This document shows, piece after piece, positions 1 through 8,100 of a stretch of 12,928 nucleotides of DNA. Below the pieces are notes generated by a model that made no database searches, was not told where the DNA came from, and saw nothing but the letters and a program-made list of their open reading frames with translations. Origin of the DNA: SCGC-AAA076-P13 sp965656035 (GTDB lineage Bacteria; Pseudomonadota; Gammaproteobacteria; Magnimaribacterales; D2472); assembly GCA_965656035.1 (NCBI GenBank), contig CBFHIO010000025.1, forward strand, positions 1 to 12,928. The letters run 5' to 3'. The position numbers were made by a program, and so were the translations under genes. Position 1 is the stretch's first letter. Each line of letters begins with the position of its first letter.

Positions 1-983
1 TCCTTTCCAACCTGTTCAATTGGATGAGATTTTATCGCCTCTCTATTGCTTTTCATAAAGGGTCCGCCAGAGCCATCATTGCTTTGCCTACAGTCGTTTA
101 GGAACTCATTTGCAAAATTTCCGGATTGTATATTTTCAAGAATTTCTTTCATAGCTTCTTTAGTTTTATTTGTTATGACTTTAGGGCCACTTAAATAATC
201 ACCATACTCAGCTGTATTTGAAATGGAATAATGCATATTTGCAATTCCGCCTTCTTGTATTAAGTCAGTAATCAACTTAGTCTCATGCAGACACTCAAAA
301 TAAGCCATCTCTGGACTATAGCCTGCTTCAACAAGAGTCTCATAACCTGCTTTTATAAGAGCTGTGATACCTCCACACAAAACAGCTTGTTCTCCAAATA
401 AGTCTGTTTCTGTTTCTTCCTTAAAGGATGTTTCGAGCACACCTGCTCTAGTACCTCCATTTGCTTTCGCATATGAAAGAGCAACATCTCTTGCTGTAAA
501 TTCGTTATTAGTTATTGAATCCCTATAGACAGCTATTAAGGAAGGTACCCCGCCCCCATTGACATAAGTGCTTCTAACTGTGTGACCAGGACCCTTTGGT
601 GCAATCATAATTACGCTATTAGTGTCAGGTGGGGATATTTTTTCAAAGTGTATGTTAAAACCATGTGCGAATGCCAAAATAGCATCATCTTTTAGATTTG
701 GTTTCACCTCTGATTCATATAAATCTTGTTGAAATTCATCTGGTGCCAAAATCATTACCAAGTCAGCATCTATAACAGACTCAGAAACTGAGCTAACTTT
801 TAGACCAGCTTCTTCAGCTTTTTTCCATGATGATGAGTCTTCTCTAAGCGCAACAGTGACATTGACTCCAGACTCAAATAAATTATTTGCATGAGCGTGT
901 CCTTGTGAACCATACCCAACAATGGTTACATTCATGTTTTGAATAATTTCTAAATTTGCATCATCTTCATAATAAATTTTCAT
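1..983 (-). CDS. ilvC: Ketol-acid reductoisomerase, class I (3' end cut by window edge)
   Basis: Converts 2-acetolactate (or 2-aceto-2-hydroxybutyrate) to the dihydroxy acid by Mg-dependent isomerisation and NADPH reduction, the second common step of valine and isoleucine synthesis. My translation from the ATG at 983 starts MKIYYEDDANLE and shows the dinucleotide-binding GYGSQGHA at about residues 23-30, the HGFN histidine near 107, the metal-binding D194 and E198 in TDLFGEQA, and E230/E234 in the MAYFECLHE stretch. About 327 codons are present, ending in HPIEQVGK. Class I (short) enzymes are about 330-340 residues, so only the last dozen or so are missing and the long plant/enterobacterial class is excluded. 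The start overlaps the end of ilvN by 17 bases and has a strong AAGGAG ribosome site 9 bases upstream, inside ilvN. It is probably the last gene of the ilvBNC operon. All catalytic residues visible here are intact. Confidence 0.97.
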   Translation of the reverse strand, partial: MKIYYEDDANLEIIQNMNVTIVGYGSQGHAHANNLFESGVNVTVALREDSSSWKKAEEAGLKVSSVSESVIDADLVMILAPDEFQQDLYESEVKPNLKDDAILAFAHGFNIHFEKISPPDTNSVIMIAPKGPGHTVRSTYVNGGGVPSLIAVYRDSITNNEFTARDVALSYAKANGGTRAGVLETSFKEETETDLFGEQAVLCGGITALIKAGYETLVEAGYSPEMAYFECLHETKLITDLIQEGGIANMHYSISNTAEYGDYLSGPKVITNKTKEAMKEILENIQSGNFANEFLNDCRQSNDGSGGPFMKSNREAIKSHPIEQVGK

Positions 984-1296
984 CTAACAAAACTCCTTTT
1001 AAGTATGTTGTTTTTTCATTGCTAACAGCTATTACATCTATTAATTTATTTAACTGTCTTAATATTTGTCTCATAAGGGAGTCAGAAACTAATGTTTGTA
1101 TGGTTAATCTTGATATTTCATTTTGTTTGAATTTAGTTTCCAGTTGATCTTCGATAAATTTGTAAGGTGTAAAATCATCGACTGGATCAACATGAAGACT
1201 CTCAATGTTGTAACCTCTTTGATGGAATAATCCAACAACCCTTACCAAAGCACCAGGCTTGTTTTCCATTATTAAAATAAGTTTTCTTTTTATCAT
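967..1296 (-). CDS. ilvN: Acetohydroxyacid synthase small (regulatory) subunit, short form with ACT-domain insertion
   Basis: Regulatory partner of IlvB. In this family the ACT domain binds valine and activates and feedback-controls the large subunit. Residues 5-34 match the family closely (ENKPGAL, then QRGYNIESL), and the valine-site residues known from E. coli IlvH (N11, G14, N29) correspond to N12, G15 and N30 here. The second half, SRLTIQT to DVIAVSNEK at about 62-94, also aligns. Two things are odd. About 20 residues (roughly 42-61, FTPYKFIEDQ onward) stand where IlvH has about 3, which enlarges the loop between the second and third strands. The protein also stops at 109 residues, without the C-terminal domain of the roughly 163-residue IlvH type; E. 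coli IlvN (about 96) and IlvM (about 87) are also short. The ATG overlaps the ilvB stop as ATGA, and AAGGA lies 9 bases upstream. No frameshift is needed, because the end is occupied by the ilvC ribosome site and start. Confidence 0.92.
   Translation of the reverse strand: MIKRKLILIMENKPGALVRVVGLFHQRGYNIESLHVDPVDDFTPYKFIEDQLETKFKQNEISRLTIQTLVSDSLMRQILRQLNKLIDVIAVSNEKTTYLKGVLLDENLL
993..998 (-). promoter_or_regulatory. Ribosome binding site of ilvC, inside ilvN
   Basis: On the minus strand this reads AAGGAG, 9 bases before the ilvC ATG at 983. It is the best Shine-Dalgarno match I saw in the window. It lies within the last codons of ilvN, so ilvN and ilvC translation are physically linked, and it supports 983 as the true ilvC start. 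Confidence 0.8.
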
Positions 1297-3038
1297 GTTT
1301 TCTTATCCTTTGATAACCACATATCTTCTAAACTGTGATTTGCAATAAGCATTGGATAAACGTGCTCTGAGGGATCAACATATATGTCCACGAACACTAA
1401 TCTGTCTTTCATAGAAAATGCTTTTTCTAAAGATGATTTTAGCTCAGAATTTTTTTCTACTTTAATTCCAACATGACCATATGATTCTGCAAGTTTCACA
1501 AAATCAGGTAATGAGTTTTGATAAGTGCTCTGTGAATGCCTGCCCCCGTAATTCATATCTTGCCATTGCTTTACCATACCAAGGGCTTCATTATTAATAT
1601 TAATGATTTTGATTGGAAGATTATACTGAAGGCATGTTGACAGTTCTTGTATGCACATTTGAATACTTCCCTCACCAGTAATACATAATACTTCCTCATT
1701 TGGAAAAGCAAGTTTAACTCCCATAGCAGCTGGCAAGCCAAATCCCATAGTGCCCATACTGCCTGAATTTATCCACTTTCTTGGCTCATCAAAATGATAA
1801 TATTGAGCAGCGAACATTTGATGCTGTCCCACATCTGAAGTTACATAGGCTTTGCCTTCTGTAATATTATAAACATGCTGAACTACTGCTTGAGGCAGTA
1901 TTGGATTTTCATCTGATTCATCTTTGTACAATTCATAATTTAGGCCATGAGATGATTTCCAATTTTTAATCTGTTCGTGCCATGGCTGGAGTTTGTCTTT
2001 ATTATATTGGTCGAGCTTTCTTTCAAGTTGATTAATTATTGCAGATAAAGAATTTTTTACTTGTCCGAAAACTGCAACGTTTGCTTCAATTATTTTTGAA
2101 ACTGAAGAGTGATCTACATCCAAATGGATTACTTTGGCACCTGGAGAAAATTTTGATGGATTGTTGGTTATGCGATCATCAAACCTTGCTCCGACTGCAA
2201 TTATCAAATCAGCATTATGCATTGCCATGTTTGCTTGATAAGTCCCATGCATCCCAAGCATTCCTAAAAAACGATAATGAGTTGCAGGATATATACCAAG
2301 ACCCATTAAAGTGTTTGTTACTGGAGCATCTAGAATTTCATTTAGCCTAAATAATTCATCTTTGGCATTACTTAATATTGCACCGCCACCTGCGTATATG
2401 ACTGGTCTTTGTGCATTAATAAGTTCTGTAACAGCTCTTTCTATTTGATTTGAATCAGGTTCAATTGGAGGATTATATGATCTTATATTCGCTTTTTCAG
2501 GATACTCATATTCAAATAAGTTTTCTGGAGCTGTCATATCTTTAGGAATATCTATTACAACTGGGCCAGGTCTGCCTGTGGTAGCAACATGAAAAGCTTC
2601 TTTTACAATTTTAGGAATTTCATTTGCATCAAAGACACAATAACTATGCTTAACTACTGGTCTAGAGACTCCAATCATATCCGTTTCTTGGAATGCATCA
2701 GTTCCAATAAGATGACTGGCCACCTGTCCAGAAATTACTACCATAGGAATAGAGTCCATAAATGCAGTTGCAATACCAGTTATAGCATTAGTTGCACCTG
2801 GTCCAGAGGTAACCAAAACAACTCCTGGTTTACCAGTTGATCTTGCGTAACCATCAGCTGCATGAGTGGCTCCCTGTTCATGTCTTACAAGAATGTGTTC
2901 TATTTTGTCCTGTCTAAATATAGCATCATAGATATGCAGAGCTGCTCCTCCTGGATAGCCAAATATTAGTTCCACACCTTCATCACAAAGGGCGCGCATA
3001 AGCATGTCTGCACCAGATAATTTCAATTTAGTACCCAT
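1293..3038 (-). CDS. ilvB: Acetohydroxyacid synthase large (catalytic) subunit
   Basis: ThDP- and FAD-dependent enzyme that joins two pyruvates, or pyruvate and 2-oxobutyrate, in the first common step of valine, leucine and isoleucine synthesis. At 581 residues it has normal length. The three expected domains are visible: the N-terminal ThDP domain (VELIFGYPGGA about 17-32, catalytic glutamate in VRHEQGATHAADGYA), the central FAD-binding domain (about 190-350, with the MLGMHGT and GARFDDR stretches), and the C-terminal ThDP domain (QHQMFAAQYY, GSMGTMGFGLPAA, then GEGSIQM and the INNEALGMVKQWQ motif). The Mg/ThDP motif, usually GDG...NN, reads GEG here, a conservative change that I confirmed in the nucleotides (GGT GAG GGA). 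The C-terminal part resembles E. coli IlvI-type enzymes (QWQDMNYGGRHSQS). It is the first gene of ilvBNC. The start has no Shine-Dalgarno sequence but sits below a plausible promoter. Confidence 0.97.
   Translation of the reverse strand: MGTKLKLSGADMLMRALCDEGVELIFGYPGGAALHIYDAIFRQDKIEHILVRHEQGATHAADGYARSTGKPGVVLVTSGPGATNAITGIATAFMDSIPMVVISGQVASHLIGTDAFQETDMIGVSRPVVKHSYCVFDANEIPKIVKEAFHVATTGRPGPVVIDIPKDMTAPENLFEYEYPEKANIRSYNPPIEPDSNQIERAVTELINAQRPVIYAGGGAILSNAKDELFRLNEILDAPVTNTLMGLGIYPATHYRFLGMLGMHGTYQANMAMHNADLIIAVGARFDDRITNNPSKFSPGAKVIHLDVDHSSVSKIIEANVAVFGQVKNSLSAIINQLERKLDQYNKDKLQPWHEQIKNWKSSHGLNYELYKDESDENPILPQAVVQHVYNITEGKAYVTSDVGQHQMFAAQYYHFDEPRKWINSGSMGTMGFGLPAAMGVKLAFPNEEVLCITGEGSIQMCIQELSTCLQYNLPIKIININNEALGMVKQWQDMNYGGRHSQSTYQNSLPDFVKLAESYGHVGIKVEKNSELKSSLEKAFSMKDRLVFVDIYVDPSEHVYPMLIANHSLEDMWLSKDKKT
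1306..1310 (-). promoter_or_regulatory. Ribosome binding site of ilvN, inside ilvB
   Basis: The minus strand reads AAGGA, 9 bases before the ilvN ATG at 1296, within the last codons of ilvB. Together with the ATGA stop/start overlap it supports this start and suggests coupled synthesis of the two enzyme subunits. Confidence 0.65.
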
Positions 3039-3057
3039 AAAACAATTAAGAATAGGG

Positions 3058-3086
3058 TTTATATTATTTTACAAGTTAAAAAACAA
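3058..3086 (-). promoter_or_regulatory. Candidate sigma-70 promoter for ilvBNC
   Basis: On the minus strand a -35 of TTGTTT (3081-3086) and a -10 of TATAAA (3058-3063) are separated by 17 bases. Transcription would begin near 3051, leaving a leader of only about a dozen bases before the ilvB ATG. That is too short for a leader-peptide attenuator of the kind known upstream of E. coli ilv operons. The promoter lies in the 57-base gap below rluD, so ilvB could also be reached by read-through from rluD. This is a motif match only. Confidence 0.45.
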
Positions 3087-3095
3087 GTTTTTCTT

Positions 3096-4037
3096 CTATA
3101 TTTCAGAATGTTTTTTTATGTCTGAAATTAGATTACCTATATCCTCAGGAATAGGAGCCTGGAATGAAATTTGTTTTTTTGTTTGCGGTGACTCAAAGGA
3201 TAAAAAACTTGCATGAAGGGCTTGCCTCGGAAATGACCTAATTATATGAACTAATTCAGGCGATGACTCTTTTGCTATAGATCTTGAAGGGTCATATACT
3301 CTATCACCAATTATAGGTAACTTTCTTGATGACAAATGCACTCTAATTTGATGAGTTCGACCGGTCTCAATAGATACATCTAAAACCGAATAATTTCTAA
3401 TTTTTTCATTTAATTTTACATACGTCTTTGCCTCTTTTCCATCCGCTCTAATTGACATTTTTGTTCTGTTAAACTTATCCCTACCGATGGAGTCTTCTAT
3501 AGAAAAACTACCCAAGGTTGATCCGATTACTACTGCTAGATATTCTTTTTTAACATTCCTTTCTTGCATCTGTTTGATAAAATAATTTCTAAAATTTTCA
3601 GTTCTAGCAACTAATACTACTCCAGATGTATCCTTGTCTAACCGATGTACAATTCCGCTTCTTGGAAGATTAACTAATTCAGGGTACTTAAAGATTAACC
3701 CATTTGCTAAAGTCCCGTCATAACAGCCAGAGCCAGGATGCATTACTAACCCAGGATTTTTATTAACTATTATGTAATCATCACAATCATACATAACATC
3801 AAAATGAATATTCTCTTTATCCCAGGAGACCTTTTTTTCTTCAATTGGATTTATTTCTATCTCGTCATTTTCTTGAGTAGTATCTTTTGGCTTTGAAAGA
3901 TCACCGTTGATTAAAATTCTCCCCTCTAAAATCCATTTTTTTATCTGAGTTCTAGAAAATTCAGGAAATAATGATGCAGCAACCTTATCTAACCTATGAT
4001 TTGCTAAGCTTTGTGGGACATTTTTTATTGCTGTCAT
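3096..4037 (-). CDS. rluD: 23S rRNA pseudouridine synthase RluD
   Basis: RluA-family pseudouridine synthase. RluD makes pseudouridines 1911, 1915 and 1917 in helix 69 of 23S rRNA. The 313-residue protein has an N-terminal S4 RNA-binding domain (about 13-60, RLDKVAASLFPEFSRTQIKK) followed by the catalytic domain. The signature HRLDKDTSG lies at 131-139, with the catalytic aspartate at D134. The IVNKNPGLVMHPG and GRTHQIRVHL motifs, also typical of the family, are present. The length fits RluD (about 326 in E. coli). The assignment over RluC is helped by the divergent neighbour bamD, the same pairing as in E. coli. The usual downstream partner pgeF (yfiH) is absent; ilvB follows instead after 57 bases. 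The start at 4037 keeps the whole S4 domain, and the ribosome site is weak. Confidence 0.93.
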   Translation of the reverse strand: MTAIKNVPQSLANHRLDKVAASLFPEFSRTQIKKWILEGRILINGDLSKPKDTTQENDEIEINPIEEKKVSWDKENIHFDVMYDCDDYIIVNKNPGLVMHPGSGCYDGTLANGLIFKYPELVNLPRSGIVHRLDKDTSGVVLVARTENFRNYFIKQMQERNVKKEYLAVVIGSTLGSFSIEDSIGRDKFNRTKMSIRADGKEAKTYVKLNEKIRNYSVLDVSIETGRTHQIRVHLSSRKLPIIGDRVYDPSRSIAKESSPELVHIIRSFPRQALHASFLSFESPQTKKQISFQAPIPEDIGNLISDIKKHSEI

Positions 4038-4117
4038 AAGAACTTTTTAAAAAAAAATTAATCTAAATATCTAATTTAAAACTTTAAACACTATTATGAA
4101 GGTAAAATATATATACA
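4038..4117. promoter_or_regulatory. Divergent rluD-bamD promoter region
   Basis: This 80-base, extremely AT-rich gap must hold the start signals of both genes. For bamD, TATTAT at 4092-4097 is a fair -10 and GAAGG at 4098-4102 is Shine-Dalgarno-like, but it lies 15 bases from the ATG at 4118, which is long. No convincing -35 is seen for either direction. Assigned from gene orientation more than from motifs. Confidence 0.4.
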
Positions 4118-4936
4118 ATGAAATATATAAATAAAGTTAAGTTTTTATTATCCTTGCCTATTGTAGCTTTCTTCTTAGTAAGTTGTAATTCTGACGGTCC
4201 TGAAATAGAACAACCTGAAAAAATATATTACGAACAAGCTCAAAGAAGAATGGCAGCTAAAAATTTTTTTGGAGCTATTGAATCTTTAGAGGCTATTGAA
4301 ACAATGTATCCATTTGGTAAATATGCTGAACAGGCTCAAGTTGAATTAATTTATGCAAATTTTATGAATTCCGACAATGAAGCATCTCATGCTGCTGCAG
4401 AAAAATTCATAAGACTCCATCCTAGGCATCCTAATATCGACTATGCTTACTTTATGAAAGGTCTTTCAAGTTATACAAGAGACGATACATTGACGGTAAG
4501 AATAACTAATACTGATCTTTCTAATAGAGATATTTCTGGAGCAAAACAATCATTTGCTGAACTAACCGAGTTTCTCACTAGATTTCCTGAAAGCCAATAC
4601 GCACCTTATGCTAAACAAAGAAATGTCTACCTTAGAAATATGATTGCAAGAAATGAACTTGCGGTTGCAGATTATTATCAATCTATAGATGCGCATGTAG
4701 CTGCAGTTAGAAGAGCAAAATATGTTATAGAAAACATTCCAAATTCAAGTGAAAATTTTAGAGCACTAAAGGCTTTAGAAACATCCTATAAAGCTCTTGG
4801 CTACGAAGATCTTCGACAAGATATACTCAAAATAATAGAGCTTAACTATTCAGATAAAAATTTTGTTGAATCAGACGATTCCGATTGGTCGTGGAATTTC
4901 CTTAGAAATTCTAAACCTAAGCCAAACAATAACTAG
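4118..4936 (+). CDS. bamD: Outer membrane assembly lipoprotein BamD
   Basis: Essential lipoprotein of the BAM complex, which folds beta-barrel proteins into the outer membrane and contacts BamA from the periplasmic side. The N-terminus has a lysine-bearing start, a hydrophobic stretch and the lipobox LVSC, with the lipidated cysteine at C23. TPR-like helical repeats follow over about residues 35-245. Several stretches align well with E. coli BamD from memory: YPFGKYAEQAQVELIYA, FIRLHPRHPNIDYAYFM, and LAVADYYQSIDAHVAAV. At 272 residues it is a little longer than E. coli BamD (245) because of an acidic then basic tail. It is divergent from rluD, as in many gammaproteobacteria. The stop TAG is directly followed by the ATG of the next gene. 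Confidence 0.95.
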   Translation: MKYINKVKFLLSLPIVAFFLVSCNSDGPEIEQPEKIYYEQAQRRMAAKNFFGAIESLEAIETMYPFGKYAEQAQVELIYANFMNSDNEASHAAAEKFIRLHPRHPNIDYAYFMKGLSSYTRDDTLTVRITNTDLSNRDISGAKQSFAELTEFLTRFPESQYAPYAKQRNVYLRNMIARNELAVADYYQSIDAHVAAVRRAKYVIENIPNSSENFRALKALETSYKALGYEDLRQDILKIIELNYSDKNFVESDDSDWSWNFLRNSKPKPNNN

Positions 4937-5155
4937 ATGGTATTTTTAAAGATTCTTCCTCTTTTAATACCATTAATAATCTTCTTAGTCCCAATAATTG
5001 CTAAAAACTACTTAAGGTTTATATTCACACAAAAAAAGAAGTTTAATGATGACTTAATGGTTGCTTGTAATAAATGCGGAACTTATTCTCACGAATCAAT
5101 TGTAATAAAGAAAAAAGGTAAAAACTTTTGCTCAAATAAATGTGTTAATGCTTAA
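4937..5155 (+). CDS. Small membrane-anchored CxxC...CxxxC protein, PP0621-like
   Basis: A 72-residue protein of unknown function. Residues 3-22 form one hydrophobic membrane segment, followed by a basic stretch (about 24-36). A short C-terminal module then has two cysteine pairs: CNKC at about 44-47 and CSNKC at about 65-69. This looks like a small zinc-ribbon or treble-clef knuckle facing the cytoplasm. The pattern (MVxCxxCGxx followed by FCSxxC) resembles what is annotated as 'PP0621 family' next to bamD in pseudomonads. That resemblance is from memory and not searched. The ATG starts immediately after the bamD stop, so it is almost certainly translated by coupling to bamD. Its last 11 bases overlap the end of the convergent pump gene. 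Zinc binding is inferred from the cysteines only. Confidence 0.8.
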   Translation: MVFLKILPLLIPLIIFLVPIIAKNYLRFIFTQKKKFNDDLMVACNKCGTYSHESIVIKKKGKNFCSNKCVNA

Positions 5156-8100
5156 TTTTCTTCAATATTATAAACATTGCAGGGATGTACAATAGTGCAG
5201 TCATTGTTGCACCTAAAACACCAATACTCATAGCCCAAGCCAAGGGTCTAAAAAATACACTTGCAAAAATTAACGGAACAAAACCACCCAATGTTGTAAG
5301 CGAAGTAGTTATTATGTGTCGTGTAGCCCTTATAACTACTTCTATTAATTCAGCTTTTGATATTAATTTTTTTTCAGCTTCTTCTTTAATATGAGACAAA
5401 ACTATAATTGAGTCATTAATGGAAAGTCCAATTAAACCAGTTGCAGCAATTGTCCCAATAAAACCATAATTTTGTTGCCCAATAAATAAGCCCAAAAATG
5501 AAAGCCCAATGGATAAGATTGCAACTGATAGAATTATTCCAGCTTGTCTGAAGGAGTTTAAGGCCAGCACAAGTCCAATTACAACTAGAATCATATAAAT
5601 TACAGCTGATGAATACAAGGAGGCTTGGGATTCTCCTCTAGTCTCAGCTTCTCCCAACTGCTTTATTGAATAACCGGGAGGGAGTTCACTCTTAAATTTT
5701 TCTACATCGTCTTTGATGTAATCTTCAGTTGCAGATGATAAAGTCCCAGTCCAAATCCAGCCCTCAACAGTATTTATTCTTTGACCATCTAATCGAGTAA
5801 TTATTGAAGATTTATTAGATATTCTGCTGTCACCAAAACTATCTATGTACTCAAAACCGTTTTGAGATGGAATGGTTAGGTAACTTGCTGAACCGAGAAT
5901 GTCATCTGACTTGTTAATACCTTTTAGCCTTATTGGTATTTCTTTATTAGAATCCAACATTGTTCCAACAATTACACCGTTATTTGCAGCATATAATTCA
6001 TTTACTAGATTTCTAGGATTTATTCCCGATAGTGAGATATTTGAATTATTTAATTCAATTTCAATATTGGTATTAATGTTCGATGTTTGTGATTTGGTAA
6101 GACTTATATCAGGAGCATTGTTAATAATCAGTTCTAATTTCTCTCCAAGATTTTTAAGAACAAATGGATCATCACCATATATAACGTAACTTACATCTGA
6201 AAAAACTGGAGGGCCAGCAACAAAGCTATCAACGATGACTAAAATATCAGGATTTTTTTTAACAATCATCCTTGATAGTTCTGGTAATCTGTCAATCATC
6301 TCATAATAATCTTTTGCATAAAAAACAGATTGAGCTAAATTATTTGAACCTTGTTTTTCTTTTCCGCCAACAACATTCATTAGAACTCTTGGCATTCTTC
6401 GTCCTACATACCAGTAATCTTTTTCAATCTCAATAAGACCAGATTCAAGAACTTGATTTCTTATAATTTTTGCTCTCTCAAGAGTCTGTTCAGCAGATGC
6501 ATTTGAAGGTAGTTCTATATTTATTCTGAACATGTCTCTATCTTGCGCTGGAAAAAAGTCTTTTGGTAATGTCGTAAATAACAAAAATCCTAATACAGGC
6601 AGAGAAACTGAAATTAGTAGAGCCCTTCTAGGAAATGCAAAAGCCCAGGTAAGAAAATTACGATATTTTTCAAGAATATTTTTATTATGGTAACCCTCAC
6701 TGTAAATATTGATATTTGCAAAATATGGGATTTTTTCCATGTAACTCATTAATACTGGAACCAAAAATAGAGCTAGCGCCAGTGACGAGATAATAGACAT
6801 GATAACTGTTAAAGCTAGCCCACTCACAAATTCAACACTTGGTCCTTCGCCAGTCACAATTGGCAAGAAAGCAAAAACCGTTGTTGCAGTTGCAGCTGCG
6901 AGGGGTATTGAAAGATGTTTTATCGATTCACTAATTGAATCTTTTATTGATAGGCCTATGTTCCTTCTATGCTTATAATCTTCAACTACGATAATTCCAT
7001 TATCAATTAGCAAGCCAAGAGCGATAATAATTCCTGTTATTGATGTCTGATGAAGAGGTAAGCCTATGATTCTACAGCCAATCATTACTAGGCATATAGA
7101 AAAAGGAAGAACTAAAGTGACAATAATTGCAGGCCTTAATCCAAGAAAAAAGAAACTAATACTCAAAACAAAAAATATAGCTAAAGAAAAACTCTTTATC
7201 AGTTCATTAAATTTTTTTGAAGTGTATGAAGACTCATCATATATCTCTTCAATTACGATTTCTTCAGGCAACGAAGATCTCATCTCATCAACAACGTATC
7301 TAGCTCTATCAACATAGTCATGCACTCTTTGAGACATAGCCCCCAATGCAGCTACCGATACTACAACCTTTCCGTTATACAAAAATATATCTTCAACAGG
7401 ACTTAGTGGCTTTTTTGAAATAGTGGCGACATCTTGAAGTTGAATTATTTCTGAGCTGTTAACAACCTTAATAGGGATTTCTGAAATCTTTTGAACGCTT
7501 TGAATATTGTCTTTTAATCTTATTAAATATTCAGAATTTTCATTTGATGATATGCCTGCGGCTCTTTTGTTATCAAAAGATTCAAGTGCATTTGAGATTT
7601 CACCTAATGTCAAACCCAAAGAAGAAATTTTATTGGTATCAACTTCAACTACAATTTCTTCATCTGTTTCTCCATAAATTGCAGTTGCATGAGTGGCACC
7701 AATGGAGCTAAGGTTTCTTTTTAACTGATTACCCAAACGTGACATCATCACTATAGGCGCCTCACCAGACCCGTTCCATGATATTGCATACTGAACAGTT
7801 ATAGGAGGCCCGCTGCTTCTATCAAGAACAATTTCAACACCGGATGGAGCAATAAATTGTGATAGCTTATCCTGAACCATAGACCATGTTTGTTCTATAA
7901 GGTCTGGATGAACGCTGTCTTGCAACTCGACTGTGATACTTGCATATCCTTGTGAGATTATTGAATCTAATTCTTCAATTTCTTCAACTTCTCTAAGTTT
8001 TATTTCAAGCTCATTCACTATTTGAGTTTCAATTCTTTCCGGCGATGCTCCTGGATAAAAAACTCTTACTCCTGACCAGCGCTGAGCAAGTTCTGGATTT

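Noticed and set aside
967..1010. Frameshift truncating ilvN
   Set aside because: The bases after the conserved ACT end encode the ilvC ribosome site and ATG, and no other frame continues the IlvH C-terminal domain, so the short end appears genuine.
956..1147. Plus-strand open frame opposite ilvN/ilvC
   Set aside because: It lies over the well-supported minus-strand ilvN and the ilvC start, and its translation resembles no family. It is an antisense shadow.
2039..2840. Plus-strand open frames opposite ilvB
   Set aside because: Entirely inside an intact, highly conserved ilvB, with no recognisable protein pattern.
3064..3090. Repeated AACTTGT-like words next to runs of A/T after rluD, considered as a terminator
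   Set aside because: The words are direct repeats, not inverted, so they cannot form a stem-loop. They coincide better with the -35 to -10 region of the ilvB promoter.
4096..4134. A 12-codon open frame overlapping the bamD start out of frame (possible leader peptide)
   Set aside because: It begins inside the most likely bamD -10 box, so it may not be transcribed, and it has no ribosome site. In such AT-rich DNA short frames of this kind are expected by chance.
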